This document shows positions 40,327-48,852 of a stretch of DNA of 48,852 nt, one piece after another. The notes beneath the pieces were generated by a model, which was not told where the DNA came from, did not search any database, and was given only the letters and a program-made list of their open reading frames with translations. Each line of letters begins with the position of its first letter. Positions within the stretch are counted from its first letter, which is position 1. The position numbers were made by a program, and so were the translations under genes. Where the stretch lies: contig DATBFX010000424.1 of NCBI GenBank assembly GCA_036558305.1, positions 1 through 48,852 on the forward strand, written 5' to 3'. Source of the stretch: DATBFX01 sp036558305. GTDB lineage: Bacteria; Chloroflexota; Chloroflexia; Thermomicrobiales; UBA6265.

Positions 40327-42201
40327 TTGGCCTTCGATCCGCTTCGTTCGACACCACAAGATGGTCACCCCGCCCCATCCGCGGCCGGACCGTCTCCTGC
40401 GGCGCACCGATTCGGCCGTCGTCGGTTACTGGCCGGGGCGACTGCGCTCGGCGCGCTGGCACTCGCCGGGAATCGTCTCGCTCGGCCACCGGCCTCAGCC
40501 GCGAACGTGCGTGCCCAGTCCGTCGGCTCGCCGGTGCCCGCATCGAGTCCGACCGCCGCGACGCCCGCCGCCACGCCCACCAGCCCCGAGATGATCGGTC
40601 AACTCCAGGTCATCCGCGACCCGCGCCCGGTCTACCAAGGGGAACCCGCCGAGGGCGACGCCCTGAATTTGCTCCTCGCCGCGGGGGACAACGGCGACTT
40701 CAGTCCCACGGCGTTCCGGCAGGATTTCCAGATCTTGGCCAGTTACCTCGATCCCCTGGTCTGGATCGACGAGGTGACGATGGAGCCGGTGCCCTGGCTC
40801 GCGACGAGTTGGGACAGCGACAGCAAAGGAACGACGATCACCTACACGTTGCGCGACGACGTCGTCTGGCACGACGGCTCCCAGATCCACGCCCGCGACG
40901 TCGTCTTCTCGTTCAACGCGTACCGCGACGACCTCGACAGCGCGGTGCGGAACTTCTTCACCAACATGGAATCGGCGGAAGCACCGAACCGGACGACGGT
41001 AAAGGTGACGCTGACGGCTCCCGACGCAAACTGGTTTTTGAACGCGTCCAGCCAATTCGTGATTCAGCGCGGCCAGTACAACAAATATTGGACATCTCGC
41101 CCCGAGGGCGAACGGACGCTCTCCGGATTCAACTGGAAGAAGGACCCACCGGTCGGCACCGGCCCCTGGAAGGTCGATTCCTGGTCCGACAACGGCATCA
41201 CCTTCCAGCGCAACGACAAGTACTGGGCCGGTGCCGCCCATTTCGCGACCCTCTCGATCAATTCCGATGCCGACGCCGTCCAGCGCCTCGACAGTTGGAA
41301 GCAGGGTCAGACCGACCTCTTGTGGCCGGTGAACTTCTCGACCGTGCAGAGCGCCTCCGACACCCCGGGCAAGCTCTACGTGGCCGACGGCGCCTCGGTG
41401 ATGTTCGCCGCCTTCAACTTCGACAACCCGGCGCGCACTCCCAACGACCTCCTCTCCGACCTCCGCATCCGGCAGGCGCTCTCCCTGGCGATCGACCGCA
41501 ACCGGTACGCCTCCGAGGTCTTCGGCGGTTTCATCCGCTTCGATCACGCCGGGACCGTCGCCCAGCCGTGGGCGCACGACGACTCGATCGTCAACCCGCC
41601 GCGCGACGTGGCGGCGGCGCGAGATCTCCTCAAGCAAGCGGGTTGGGAGTCGCCGGCGGCCGGCGGTGTGGCCGTCAACGCTGCCGGCGACCAGCTCGAT
41701 TTGAGCGTGATCCTGCGCAACGACTCGCGGAACGATTTGCTGTTGGTCCTGCAGAGCCTCGTAGCCGACCTGGCGGAAGCGGGAGTAGGACTCCGGGTCC
41801 GGGCGCTCTCACCGGAACGCTTCGCCGAGGTTTGGACGTCGACGCGGGAATACGACCTGATCGCCTATGCGTACGGACTCTTCCCCGGTTTCACCGATTT
41901 TGACCTCTACGGCAGCAACTGGGACATCCGCCAGAACCCGCAAGGTTGGAACCCCGGCGGTTACAGCAACAAGGACGTTGACCAGGCGATTCGCGACTTC
42001 CTCACCGCCAAAAACCAGGACGGCGCCCGCGATCCGCTGCTTCGCCTGCAGAAGGAGACTAACGACGACCTCTTCGGCCTCTGGTTCGGTTTTCCGCAGG
42101 AGTTGATCTTGGTCCGCCCGGACATCCAAGGCTTCCAACCGAACATCCTCTGGCAAACCTGGGAGACGCGACTGCTCTGGCGGGAGACAGCAACCTCGTA
42201 A
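40327..42201 (+). CDS. ABC transporter substrate-binding protein, family 5, Tat-exported
   Basis: The 624-residue product has a twin-arginine signal (RFGRRRLLAGATALGALALA) and a long Ser/Pro/Ala/Thr linker, then a solute-binding domain of the peptide/nickel family: YTLRDDVVWHDGSQIHARDV, VVFSFNAYRD, GTGPWKVDSWSDNGITFQRN, DLRIRQALSLAIDRNRYASE and DYDLIAYAYG-like segment EYDLIAYAYGLFPGFTDF. It starts at TTG 40327 because AGGAGG lies eight bases upstream. No permease or ATPase genes adjoin it, so the rest of the transporter is elsewhere. The ligand may be a peptide or an oligosaccharide. Confidence 0.9.
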   Translation: MAFDPLRSTPQDGHPAPSAAGPSPAAHRFGRRRLLAGATALGALALAGNRLARPPASAANVRAQSVGSPVPASSPTAATPAATPTSPEMIGQLQVIRDPRPVYQGEPAEGDALNLLLAAGDNGDFSPTAFRQDFQILASYLDPLVWIDEVTMEPVPWLATSWDSDSKGTTITYTLRDDVVWHDGSQIHARDVVFSFNAYRDDLDSAVRNFFTNMESAEAPNRTTVKVTLTAPDANWFLNASSQFVIQRGQYNKYWTSRPEGERTLSGFNWKKDPPVGTGPWKVDSWSDNGITFQRNDKYWAGAAHFATLSINSDADAVQRLDSWKQGQTDLLWPVNFSTVQSASDTPGKLYVADGASVMFAAFNFDNPARTPNDLLSDLRIRQALSLAIDRNRYASEVFGGFIRFDHAGTVAQPWAHDDSIVNPPRDVAAARDLLKQAGWESPAAGGVAVNAAGDQLDLSVILRNDSRNDLLLVLQSLVADLAEAGVGLRVRALSPERFAEVWTSTREYDLIAYAYGLFPGFTDFDLYGSNWDIRQNPQGWNPGGYSNKDVDQAIRDFLTAKNQDGARDPLLRLQKETNDDLFGLWFGFPQELILVRPDIQGFQPNILWQTWETRLLWRETATS

Positions 42202-42304
42202 TACGTTCGGACACGCGAAGGATCAACGCAATCCACTCCCAAGGGCCAGGTCGCAGTGCCTGCTCTAACGAACCACGAACGCCGATCCTCAGCCGTCTCG
42301 TCGT

Positions 42305-42334
42305 GTAGGGGCGGACCGCCGTGTCCGCCCCTAC
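42305..42334. repeat. Single GGGCGGAC palindrome
   Basis: A 30-base unit with perfect 12-base arms GTAGGGGCGGAC and GTCCGCCCCTAC around CGCCGT. This is the single-unit form of the repeat found as pairs at 20561 and 35889. It lies about 100 bases after the binding-protein gene in the gap between convergent genes. Confidence 0.8.
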
Positions 42335-42462
42335 GGCACCGCCAGGACCGTCCCCTCTACGATGCGCTCCAGGTTTTCAGCGCGACTGCATAAAGGCGCC
42401 CTCGCATCGGTTCATCACCGCCACTCAGCGTCGCGTGCCTTCAACCCATTTGCCCGATCCGT

Positions 42463-43353
42463 TCAAGCGGTCGTCTCGCCGATCGCGTAGGCGAGCGAGA
42501 CCTGGACCGTGACGCTCGCCTCCGCCGGTGCGCTGGGGTTGAACGCGGGCACGGTGAGACCGGCGGACCCCGCCGTCCACCAGGAGTCGCCGAACCCCGG
42601 TTGGGGCACGGTGCATCCGGTCGCGTCACGGGGCGACGTCGGTGCCAGCTCGCTGGAGACCAGCAATTTGCCGAGCGCAACTCCGAGGACGTCGGCCTGG
42701 TCGGCGGCGCGCTTTTGGGCGTCTGTGGTGGCCGCCTCACGCGCTTTCCGCGTCAACGCGCTGCAGTCGGCCACCGAGTAACCGACACCGACGTCCTGGA
42801 CCGTCATGCCGGCTTGCGCCGCCTCGGTGCCGACCGCGTCGACGATGGAGTTCAAGCGGTCGAGGGTCGGCTGATCGACCGTGACGTCGATTCGGGCCGA
42901 CGAGCAGCGACTGTAGTTGTTGCAGACACTGATCAGCGACGGACTCGTCAGCACGGCGACGTCTTTCTCGTCGACGCCGACGGACATCAGCGAGTCGATG
43001 ACCGGACCCAGTGAATTGCGATTCCCGCCGGGGACCGGCGTGTTGCCGACCGTGCTCGCCGTGGGTTGCGGCTCGTCGCCAAACGGAACATCGCGCACGA
43101 CCAGGATCTGGACGACGGCACGCTCGGCGGGGGTGGTGGCCGTGCCGTAGCCGACAACCTCGATGTTCGGTTGGACGACCGGTCCCTTCGAACCAGAGTT
43201 GATATTCGCGAGATAGATGGTTCCCCCGTCGCTCGACATCGCCTCGGCGAGGAGCGCCAGCCCCGCCATCGCCAGCCCGACGACGACGACCGCGAGGAGG
43301 ATCGGACGCACGGGGATGCGGGTGGTCGGCTTCACCACGGGAGCGGTCCGCAT
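42463..43353 (-). CDS. SIMPL-domain membrane-anchored protein
   Basis: The 296-residue protein has one N-terminal membrane helix (PILLAVVVVGLAMAGLALLA) and an outside SIMPL (DUF541) domain: IEVVGYGTATTPAERAVVQI, SVGVDEKDVAVLTSPSLISV, VTVDQPTLDRLNSIVDAVGT, AREAATTDAQKRAADQADVL and VTVQVSLAYAIGE. SIMPL proteins such as BP26 form oligomeric channels or affect envelope stress; function here is unknown. Four cysteines (CNNYSRC, DCSAL, TGCTV) could form disulfides. The ATG at 43353 has AGAGGAG six bases upstream. It is divergent from the ABC exporter operon. Confidence 0.87.
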   Translation of the reverse strand: MRTAPVVKPTTRIPVRPILLAVVVVGLAMAGLALLAEAMSSDGGTIYLANINSGSKGPVVQPNIEVVGYGTATTPAERAVVQILVVRDVPFGDEPQPTASTVGNTPVPGGNRNSLGPVIDSLMSVGVDEKDVAVLTSPSLISVCNNYSRCSSARIDVTVDQPTLDRLNSIVDAVGTEAAQAGMTVQDVGVGYSVADCSALTRKAREAATTDAQKRAADQADVLGVALGKLLVSSELAPTSPRDATGCTVPQPGFGDSWWTAGSAGLTVPAFNPSAPAEASVTVQVSLAYAIGETTA

Positions 43354-43592
43354 GGCTGTCTCCTCTTGGTCTGAACGGGGTGGACGCGATCGGTGGGTGC
43401 GGACTCGCTCGTGCATCGGGCGTGACGTCGGTCCGTTTCGCCGGTTGGTGCAAAACTACACGGTGCCCACGCCGTGAGCAAGGTACTAGGCGCTTTGGCA
43501 ACCAACTGGCACACCGATTGCGCGTCGTCGCGCAACCGGCAGACGGGTTAGCATGTCGGGCAAGACGGAACCGACGCCGAGGACTAACGACG

Positions 43593-44594
43593 ATGACCGA
43601 CGGCCGCACCTCGCCAATGATCCAACCGCCCGCGGCCGATTCTCGTCCCGTGCTCCTCCGTACAATCGGCCTGACCAAACGGTTCGGTTCGATCGTCGCC
43701 GTCGACGGACTCGACCTCGATGTGCGCGCCGGCGAGGTACTCGGTTTTCTCGGGCCGAACGGGTCCGGTAAGAGCACGACCGTCGGGATGATTCTCGGTC
43801 TGATCGCGCCGGCCGCCGGCCGCATCGAGTTTCATGGCCGCGATCTCGCCGAGCAGCGGTCGTTGGCGACGCGGGCGATCGGCGCCATCATCGAAACCCC
43901 CGCCTTCTATCCTTTCCTCTCCGGCCGTGACAACTTGCGCGCGCTCGCGATCGCCGCGGGTGGCGTGCCCACCGGCTACATCGAGGATTTGCTTCGCTTG
44001 GTCGGACTCACCGAGCGCGCCGGCAGCCAGTTCAAAACGTACTCGCTGGGTATGAAGCAACGACTGGGAATTGCCTCAACCCTGCTGACCGACCCGGAGT
44101 TCGTGATCCTGGACGAACCGACGAACGGACTCGACCCGGCCGGACAGCGCGAGATCCGGGAGCTGATCCCGATGCTCGCCAGGCAGGGTCGCGCCGTGCT
44201 CCTGGCCAGTCACCTGCTCAACGAGGTGCAGCAGGTCTGCGATCGGGTCGCCATCATCCGGCGCGGGCGGCTCATCCAGACCGGCACCGTCGCTGAGCTC
44301 GTCCGGCGCGATGCCCACCTCGAAGTCATCTTGCCCGCCTCCGATCTCGAACGAGCCGCCGTCATCGTCAGGACTCTGTCATTTGTCGGCGAAGTCACGA
44401 CCGTCGGTGGACGACTGAGGATCGTCGCCCCCATTGACCAGGGCGCGGCGATCAATCGCGCGCTGGCCGAGGGCGGGCTTTATGCCGGCGCGATCATTCC
44501 GCGCCAGAGCACGCTCGAAGACGTCTTCCTGGAGCTGACCGAGGACGATCAACCGGTCGCGGGAAAGGGCGCCGATGTTCCCACTGCTGCATAG
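43593..44594 (+). CDS. ABC transporter ATP-binding protein
   Basis: The 333-residue ATPase has Walker A GPNGSGKST (54-62), the signature YSLGMKQRLGIA, Walker B EFVILDEPTNGLDP and the switch-histidine segment VLLASHLLNEV. The C-terminal extension of about 100 residues is typical of drug, bacitracin or lipid exporters of the CcmA/BcrA type. GAGGA lies about ten bases before the ATG. It overlaps the permease gene by 20 bases, so the two form one exporter. The exported compound is unknown. Confidence 0.93.
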   Translation: MTDGRTSPMIQPPAADSRPVLLRTIGLTKRFGSIVAVDGLDLDVRAGEVLGFLGPNGSGKSTTVGMILGLIAPAAGRIEFHGRDLAEQRSLATRAIGAIIETPAFYPFLSGRDNLRALAIAAGGVPTGYIEDLLRLVGLTERAGSQFKTYSLGMKQRLGIASTLLTDPEFVILDEPTNGLDPAGQREIRELIPMLARQGRAVLLASHLLNEVQQVCDRVAIIRRGRLIQTGTVAELVRRDAHLEVILPASDLERAAVIVRTLSFVGEVTTVGGRLRIVAPIDQGAAINRALAEGGLYAGAIIPRQSTLEDVFLELTEDDQPVAGKGADVPTAA

Positions 44595-45420
44595 CGAACT
44601 CTTCCGGCTCCTCCGCCGCTGGATGCCTCGGATCCTCCTCGCGATCCTGATCGGCATCGTGGCTGCCCTCTACCTGCTCTTTTGGACGGTCGTCAAGACG
44701 GGATCCGACACCAGCTCCGACGTCCGCAACTTGCGCGACAATCTGCAACTTGCGGCCGTGCGCGACACCGGGCTCAGCCTCGTCTTTCAGGTCGGCGCGG
44801 TCGACGTGATTATCCTCACCTCTAGTCTGATCGGGACCGAATTCGGCTGGGGCACGATCCGTACCCTACTTCCGCGCGCCCGCAGCCGCGAATCGCTGAT
44901 GGCGGCGAAATCGGTCGCGGCACTCGCCTTCGTCGTCGCCACGGTCCTGGTCGGAACCGTGGTCGCCTTCGGCGCCAGTGCCCTCGTCACGTCGCTGGAG
45001 AACCTGCCGGGCGGTCTCGGTCCCGACGGCGCGGCGCGGACACTCCTGGCGGTCGTGCGGACGACGTACGCGATGGTGCCGTATGCGGCGCTCGCGCTTT
45101 TGATCACCACCTGGACACGCTCCGTCGCCGCCGGGATCGGCATCGGTCTGTCGGTGCTGTTCCTGGAAAGTCTCATCTTGACCATCCTCGGTGCCGCCGG
45201 GGACGTGTTCGATCGCGTTCCGGGTGCGCTGATCAGCCGCAACGTCCAGACGCTTCTGCGGGCAAACTGCGACGGTCTGCGGACGTGCTTTTCCGGCGGC
45301 AACGATGCGTACCCGCCGCAATGGCGGGCGGCACTCGTGCTGGCCCTCTACTCCGCGGTCTTCGTCGCCCTCGCCTTCCAGCGATTCCGCGCGCGCGACA
45401 TCACGACCGGCGGCGGTTGA
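44575..45420 (+). CDS. ABC transporter permease (ABC-2 type)
   Basis: A 281-residue membrane protein with about six hydrophobic helices, begins MFPLLHSELFRLLRRWMPRI as many ABC-2 permeases that act with BcrA-like ATPases. The segment LIGTEFGWGTIRTLLPRARS RESLMAAKS carries the cytoplasmic coupling region (EFGWGT...R). Its start codon lies inside the end of the ATPase gene, which ensures joint production. A Gfo/Idh oxidoreductase gene follows after 32 bases and may share the transcript. Confidence 0.88.
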   Translation: MFPLLHSELFRLLRRWMPRILLAILIGIVAALYLLFWTVVKTGSDTSSDVRNLRDNLQLAAVRDTGLSLVFQVGAVDVIILTSSLIGTEFGWGTIRTLLPRARSRESLMAAKSVAALAFVVATVLVGTVVAFGASALVTSLENLPGGLGPDGAARTLLAVVRTTYAMVPYAALALLITTWTRSVAAGIGIGLSVLFLESLILTILGAAGDVFDRVPGALISRNVQTLLRANCDGLRTCFSGGNDAYPPQWRAALVLALYSAVFVALAFQRFRARDITTGGG

Positions 45421-45452
45421 ATCTCCGTGGACACCGAACCAGGAGGCAACTG

Positions 45453-46517
45453 TTGTCCCAACCGATACGGATCGTCCAGGCCGGACTCGGCGGCTTCGGC
45501 CGAAGTTGGGCGACCATCGTTCGCGACGCCCACGGTGTCGACCTCGTCGCCGTCGCCGACCCGGCGGGCGAAGCGCGCGATTGGGGAACAGCCAATCTTG
45601 GCCTCGACCAGTCCCGGGTCTTTGCCTCGCTTGACGATGCGCTCGCGGCGGTCGTGCCCGATGCGGTCGTCGTCGTCACCCCACCCGAGACGCATCACGA
45701 CGCGGTGACGACGGCACTCGCGTCCGGTTGCCACGTGCTCGTCGAGAAACCGCTGGCCACCAGCATCGGCGACGCGCTCGACCTTGTCGCGCACGCCGAT
45801 CGGGCGCAACGGCTCCTGATGGTGAGTCAGAACTATCGCTTCCGCCCACCCGCCCGCGCGGCGCGCCGGGTGATCGCGGACGGAGATCTGGGTGAACCCG
45901 TGGCGGTCCGCGTCACCTTCGCCCGCGACACGCGAACGCTCTGGCCGCCCGACAATTTTCGGTACGCCATGCGCCACCCCGTCGTGCTCGACATGGCTAT
46001 CCACCACGCCGATCTGTTGCGCATGCTCACCGGTCGCAACGTTCTGCGTCTCGATGCCAGGAGTTGGCGCGCCCCGGACAGCCCCTACGTCCACGATCCG
46101 GTGGTTTTCGCCCTGATGGAACTGGAAGGCGGCGTCCCGGTCGTCTACGAGGGCACGTGGGCCGCAAGGGGACCGGAGACGTCGTGGAACGCCGATTGGG
46201 AGATCGTCGGCGAGCGCGGGTGCCTGCTGTGGACGGGCGGCCGCGACGATCCGTTCGCCGGCGACGTCGTGGTGCAACAATGGGGTCGGCCTCCGTCTCC
46301 CTGGGCACTCCCGAAACTGCCCGCGGTCGATCGCGGCGGTGTTTTGAGCGCCTTCTGCGAGGCAATCTCGGGCGGAACCCGACCGGAAACGGCCGCCGCC
46401 GACAACGTGCACAGTCTCGCGATCGTCCTCGCCTGTGTTCGTTCGATCGAGCGAGGCGAATCGGTAGTGATGGCCGACCTGTTGGATTCCTCTGAACGCG
46501 CGACGCTTCAATCGTAG
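45453..46517 (+). CDS. Gfo/Idh/MocA-family NAD(P)-dependent oxidoreductase
   Basis: The 354-residue protein has the N-terminal Rossmann motif IVQAGLGGFGRSWATIV, the family block PDAVVVVTPPETHHDAVTTA and GCHVLVEKPLATS, where EKP contains the conserved Lys of the active site. The C-terminal domain has DMAIHHADLLRMLTG, with the usual D...H. Members oxidise or reduce sugars, inositols or related polyols. TTG 45453 is used because AGGAGG stands six bases before it. The substrate cannot be inferred from the ABC exporter in front. Confidence 0.92.
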   Translation: MSQPIRIVQAGLGGFGRSWATIVRDAHGVDLVAVADPAGEARDWGTANLGLDQSRVFASLDDALAAVVPDAVVVVTPPETHHDAVTTALASGCHVLVEKPLATSIGDALDLVAHADRAQRLLMVSQNYRFRPPARAARRVIADGDLGEPVAVRVTFARDTRTLWPPDNFRYAMRHPVVLDMAIHHADLLRMLTGRNVLRLDARSWRAPDSPYVHDPVVFALMELEGGVPVVYEGTWAARGPETSWNADWEIVGERGCLLWTGGRDDPFAGDVVVQQWGRPPSPWALPKLPAVDRGGVLSAFCEAISGGTRPETAAADNVHSLAIVLACVRSIERGESVVMADLLDSSERATLQS

Positions 46518-46601
46518 GCTAAAATCGAACGTCGAACCTGGCTCCCTGGTTCGCGACCGCTCGCAATGGCAACGCAACAAGCGTTTTGAGGGCTCGCCGA
46601 C

Positions 46602-48143
46602 GTGTCCGCACCGAATCCCTTGTTGATCGCCCGCAGCGAGACAGATCTCGTCCTCCTCCCCAGGATGGCGAATCGGCACGGTCTCGTTGCGGGCGCAACC
46701 GGCACCGGCAAGACGGTGACCATCCACGCCATGGCCGAGCGCTTCAGCGAGATCGGCGTTCCCGTCTTTCTTGCCGACGTCAAAGGGGATCTCGCGGGCA
46801 TTAGCCAACCGGGCGGCAACAATCCCAAGGTCGCCGAGCGAGTCCAGCAACTCGGTCTGAGCAGCTTTTCGCCGGCCGGTTACCCGGTCACGTTCTGGGA
46901 CCTCTACGGCGAGGAGGGTCATCCGGTCCGATCGACCGTTTCGGAAATGGGGCCGCTGCTGCTGTCGCGGCTCCTCAATCTGAACGACACGCAGAGCGGA
47001 GTCCTCCAGATCGCCTTCAAGTACGCCGACGACAACCGGCTGCTGCTCCTCGATCTCAAAGACCTTCGTTCGCTCCTGCAATACGTCGGGGACAACCGCC
47101 AGGCGATCACGACCGCGTACGGAAACGTCTCTCCCGCCAGCGTCGGCGCGATCCAGCGTGGTTTGCTGACGCTCGAGCAGGCGGGCGGTAACTTCCTCTT
47201 CGGCGAACCGGCGCTCAATCTGTCGGATTTCATCCGAACCGACAAGAACGAGCGGGGCGTGATCAACGTCCTGACCGCCGACCGGCTCCTGCAGTCTCCG
47301 GTCGTCTACGCGACGTTTCTTCTCTGGCTCCTTTCGCAACTCTTTGAGTCGTTGCCCGAAGTCGGTGACCTCGACAAGCCCAAACTCGTCTTCTTCTTCG
47401 ACGAGGCGCATTTGCTCTTCAACGATGCCCCCGATGCGCTGCGAGACAAGATCGAGCAGGTAGTCCGCCTCATCCGGTCAAAAGGGGTCGGGATCTACTT
47501 CGTCAGCCAGAATCCGCTCGACATCCCGGACATCGTGCTCGGCCAGCTCGGCAACCGCGTCCAGCACGCCCTGCGCGCCTTCACCCCGCGCGACCAACGG
47601 GCGGTCAAGTCCGCCGCCGAGACGTTTCGTGCCAACCCCAATCTTGACGTCGCCGCGGCGATCACCGAACTCGGCGTCGGCGAAGCACTCGTGTCCTTTC
47701 TCGACGCCAACGGCACTCCGGCGGTGGTCGAGCGAGCCTTGATTGTGCCACCGCGTAGCCACCTCGGCCCGATCACGGCCGAACAACGACGCAGCATCGT
47801 CAATTGGTCGCCGATCCAGGGCAAGTACGATCAGGTCGTCGATCGCGAATCGGCTTACGAAATCCTGAAGGCGAAGGCCGAACGTGCCGCACAAGCCAAA
47901 GCAGCCGCCGAAACCGCCGAACTGGCGGCGAAGGAGCAGGCACGTCTCGGGAAACGTGCCGCGACGTCCAAGAAACGAGTACCTCGCCCAGCGACGGCGA
48001 CACAAGCAGTGTCCGAAATTCCGTCACCCGCCGTCGGCACCGAACCGGCACCGGCCGCGGTCCCCATGCCCGCCGCACCGGCAAAACGGGGTTTCGTGCG
48101 CGGGATACTCGGCGCGTTGCTGGGTGACGGCGACGATCGATAG
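46602..48143 (+). CDS. HerA-like ATPase (DUF853 family)
   Basis: The 513-residue product is a FtsK/HerA-class hexameric ATPase of the DUF853 branch. Walker A is GATGTGKTV (31-39), Walker B is KLVFFFDEAHLLF, and the sensor region is GIYFVSQNPLDIPDIVLGQL, then GNRVQHALRAFTPRDQRAVK. It lacks the HAS barrel of classical HerA. From about residue 420 the chain changes to a Lys/Ala-rich coiled region, then a Pro/Ala linker and a short hydrophobic tail KRGFVRGILGALLGDGDDR, possibly a membrane or partner contact. GTG 46602 is preceded by GAGGG at nine bases. Its cellular job is unknown, and no NurA nuclease gene is adjacent. Confidence 0.9.
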   Translation: MSAPNPLLIARSETDLVLLPRMANRHGLVAGATGTGKTVTIHAMAERFSEIGVPVFLADVKGDLAGISQPGGNNPKVAERVQQLGLSSFSPAGYPVTFWDLYGEEGHPVRSTVSEMGPLLLSRLLNLNDTQSGVLQIAFKYADDNRLLLLDLKDLRSLLQYVGDNRQAITTAYGNVSPASVGAIQRGLLTLEQAGGNFLFGEPALNLSDFIRTDKNERGVINVLTADRLLQSPVVYATFLLWLLSQLFESLPEVGDLDKPKLVFFFDEAHLLFNDAPDALRDKIEQVVRLIRSKGVGIYFVSQNPLDIPDIVLGQLGNRVQHALRAFTPRDQRAVKSAAETFRANPNLDVAAAITELGVGEALVSFLDANGTPAVVERALIVPPRSHLGPITAEQRRSIVNWSPIQGKYDQVVDRESAYEILKAKAERAAQAKAAAETAELAAKEQARLGKRAATSKKRVPRPATATQAVSEIPSPAVGTEPAPAAVPMPAAPAKRGFVRGILGALLGDGDDR

Positions 48144-48159
48144 GTCGACCGCCCACCTG

Positions 48160-48852
48160 TCAGGTCCCGTCCGCCGTCGTCGTCCGAATCATGTTGATGA
48201 TGCCGGAGAAATCGAACCCTGCCCCGCCGCTCGCGACGTATGCCGCGAAGAGTTCGGCGGCCGCGCCGCCGAGCGGCGAAGCCGAACCGACCTGTGATGC
48301 CGCGGACTCGGCGAGTCGCAAGTCCTTGAGCATCATCGCCGCGGTGAAGCCCGGTCGGTAGTCGTGGTTGGCGGGGGAGTTCGGGACCGGGCCGGGAATG
48401 GGGCAATCGGAGGTGAGCGACCAGCATTGGCCGGACGACTTGCTGGCGACGTCGAAGAGCGTCTGCGCCGGAAGACCCAACTTCTCGGCCAGGATGAACG
48501 CCTCGCAGACGGCGATCATCGAGATCCCGAGGATCAGGTTGTTGCAGATCTTGGCGGCCTGACCATTGCCCGAACCGCCGGTGTGGACGACGGTCTTCCC
48601 CATCGCCCGGAGAATCGGTTCGGCGGCCGCGAACGCCTCCCGGCTACCGCCGACCATGAAGGTCAACGTGGCCGCCTCTGCCCCCGCCACGCCACCGGAA
48701 ACGGGTGCGTCGAGCATGTCGAGGTCGTCGGTGGCGGCGACGGCGCTCACTTCCCGCGCGGTCGCGATGTCGATCGTCGAACAGTCGATCAGGAGCGTAC
48801 CGGGCGCGGCCGCGGCGATCACCCCGTCCTCACCCAGGTAGACGTCGCGGAC
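48160..48852 (-). CDS. mmsB: 3-hydroxyisobutyrate dehydrogenase (5' end outside window)
   Basis: The frame is open to the right edge (VRDVYLGEDGVIAAAAPGTL), so the N-terminal Rossmann half is missing; 230 residues are visible. Present are LIDCSTID, the substrate-binding block DAPVSGGVAGAEAATLTFMV, the catalytic lysine in GNGQAAKICNNLILGISMIA, and SSGQCWSLTSDCPIPGPVPN, which is typical of 3-hydroxyisobutyrate dehydrogenase rather than other beta-hydroxyacid dehydrogenases. The enzyme oxidises 3-hydroxyisobutyrate to methylmalonate semialdehyde in valine breakdown. It converges on the HerA-like gene with 16 bases between stops. Confidence 0.92.
   Translation of the reverse strand, partial: VRDVYLGEDGVIAAAAPGTLLIDCSTIDIATAREVSAVAATDDLDMLDAPVSGGVAGAEAATLTFMVGGSREAFAAAEPILRAMGKTVVHTGGSGNGQAAKICNNLILGISMIAVCEAFILAEKLGLPAQTLFDVASKSSGQCWSLTSDCPIPGPVPNSPANHDYRPGFTAAMMLKDLRLAESAASQVGSASPLGGAAAELFAAYVASGGAGFDFSGIINMIRTTTADGT

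Noticed and set aside
45348..47411. A 687-codon minus-strand frame across the Gfo/Idh and HerA-like genes
   Set aside because: It spans two convincing sense genes and the gap between them, and its product looks like antisense translation.

Overview
The window is GC-rich, tightly packed bacterial chromosome. Secreted proteins carry low-complexity linkers rich in Ser, Pro, Ala and Thr straight after the signal peptide. There are single-domain Tad pilus-type proteins, an F420-type luciferase-like oxidoreductase, a hydantoinase/oxoprolinase pair, DUF433/DUF5615 toxin-antitoxin modules, many GTG/TTG starts with strong Shine-Dalgarno sites, and several families of intergenic palindromes. Together these suggest a Chloroflexota bacterium of the Thermomicrobia type (Sphaerobacter/Nitrolancea-like). 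This is inference from gene style; there is no rRNA in the window and I saw no tRNA gene.

Layout. 1-5 kb: the end of a cysteine-rich exported protein; a molybdate import locus (modB and modA leftward, a mop molbindin and a small molybdopterin-fold secreted protein rightward, no modC); a 244-bp MITE-like element and a palindromic repeat; an F420-dependent-type oxidoreductase. 5-11 kb: a DAHP synthase with an unusual extra N-terminal domain, a charged hypothetical protein, an AarF/UbiB-type kinase and a convergent FAD amine/amino-acid oxidase. 11-17 kb: an ECF sigma factor translationally coupled to a membrane protein that ends in a cupredoxin domain; then two tandem DUF433/DUF5615 toxin-antitoxin pairs followed at once by a 732-residue helicase-associated-domain protein with no motor; then MarR. 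17-25.5 kb: a coupled Kelch / PQQ-type beta-propeller pair, an EamA transporter, a TadE-TadE-TadG cluster, a membrane protein and a TlpA-type thioredoxin. 25.5-32 kb: acylphosphatase; then a leftward operon hyuA-hyuB plus a gene related to the helical domain of phage 5-hmdU DNA kinases and DNA glycosylases; a serine hydrolase. 32-36 kb: a YdeP/FdhF-type molybdenum oxidoreductase, its FdhD sulfurtransferase and a small membrane protein; a lone HicB. 36-48.8 kb: RF3, a zinc-ribbon protein, a trehalose-6-phosphate synthase family enzyme, a Tat-exported peptide-binding protein, a SIMPL protein, an ABC exporter pair, a Gfo/Idh/MocA oxidoreductase, a HerA-like ATPase and, cut by the right edge, a 3-hydroxyisobutyrate dehydrogenase.

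How parts fit together. Molybdenum is a theme: uptake and storage at the left end and a Mo-bis-MGD enzyme with its FdhD maturation factor at 32-35 kb. Cell-surface functions are frequent (Tad proteins, propellers, cupredoxin membrane protein, SIMPL). The spots most worth a second look are the DNA-glycosylase-like gene at the end of the hyuAB operon, the sigma/cupredoxin pair, the tandem toxin-antitoxin modules next to the motor-less helicase-associated protein, the DAHP synthase fusion, and the palindrome family GGGCGGACxxxx, one copy of which lies inside the predicted start region of the Kelch gene.
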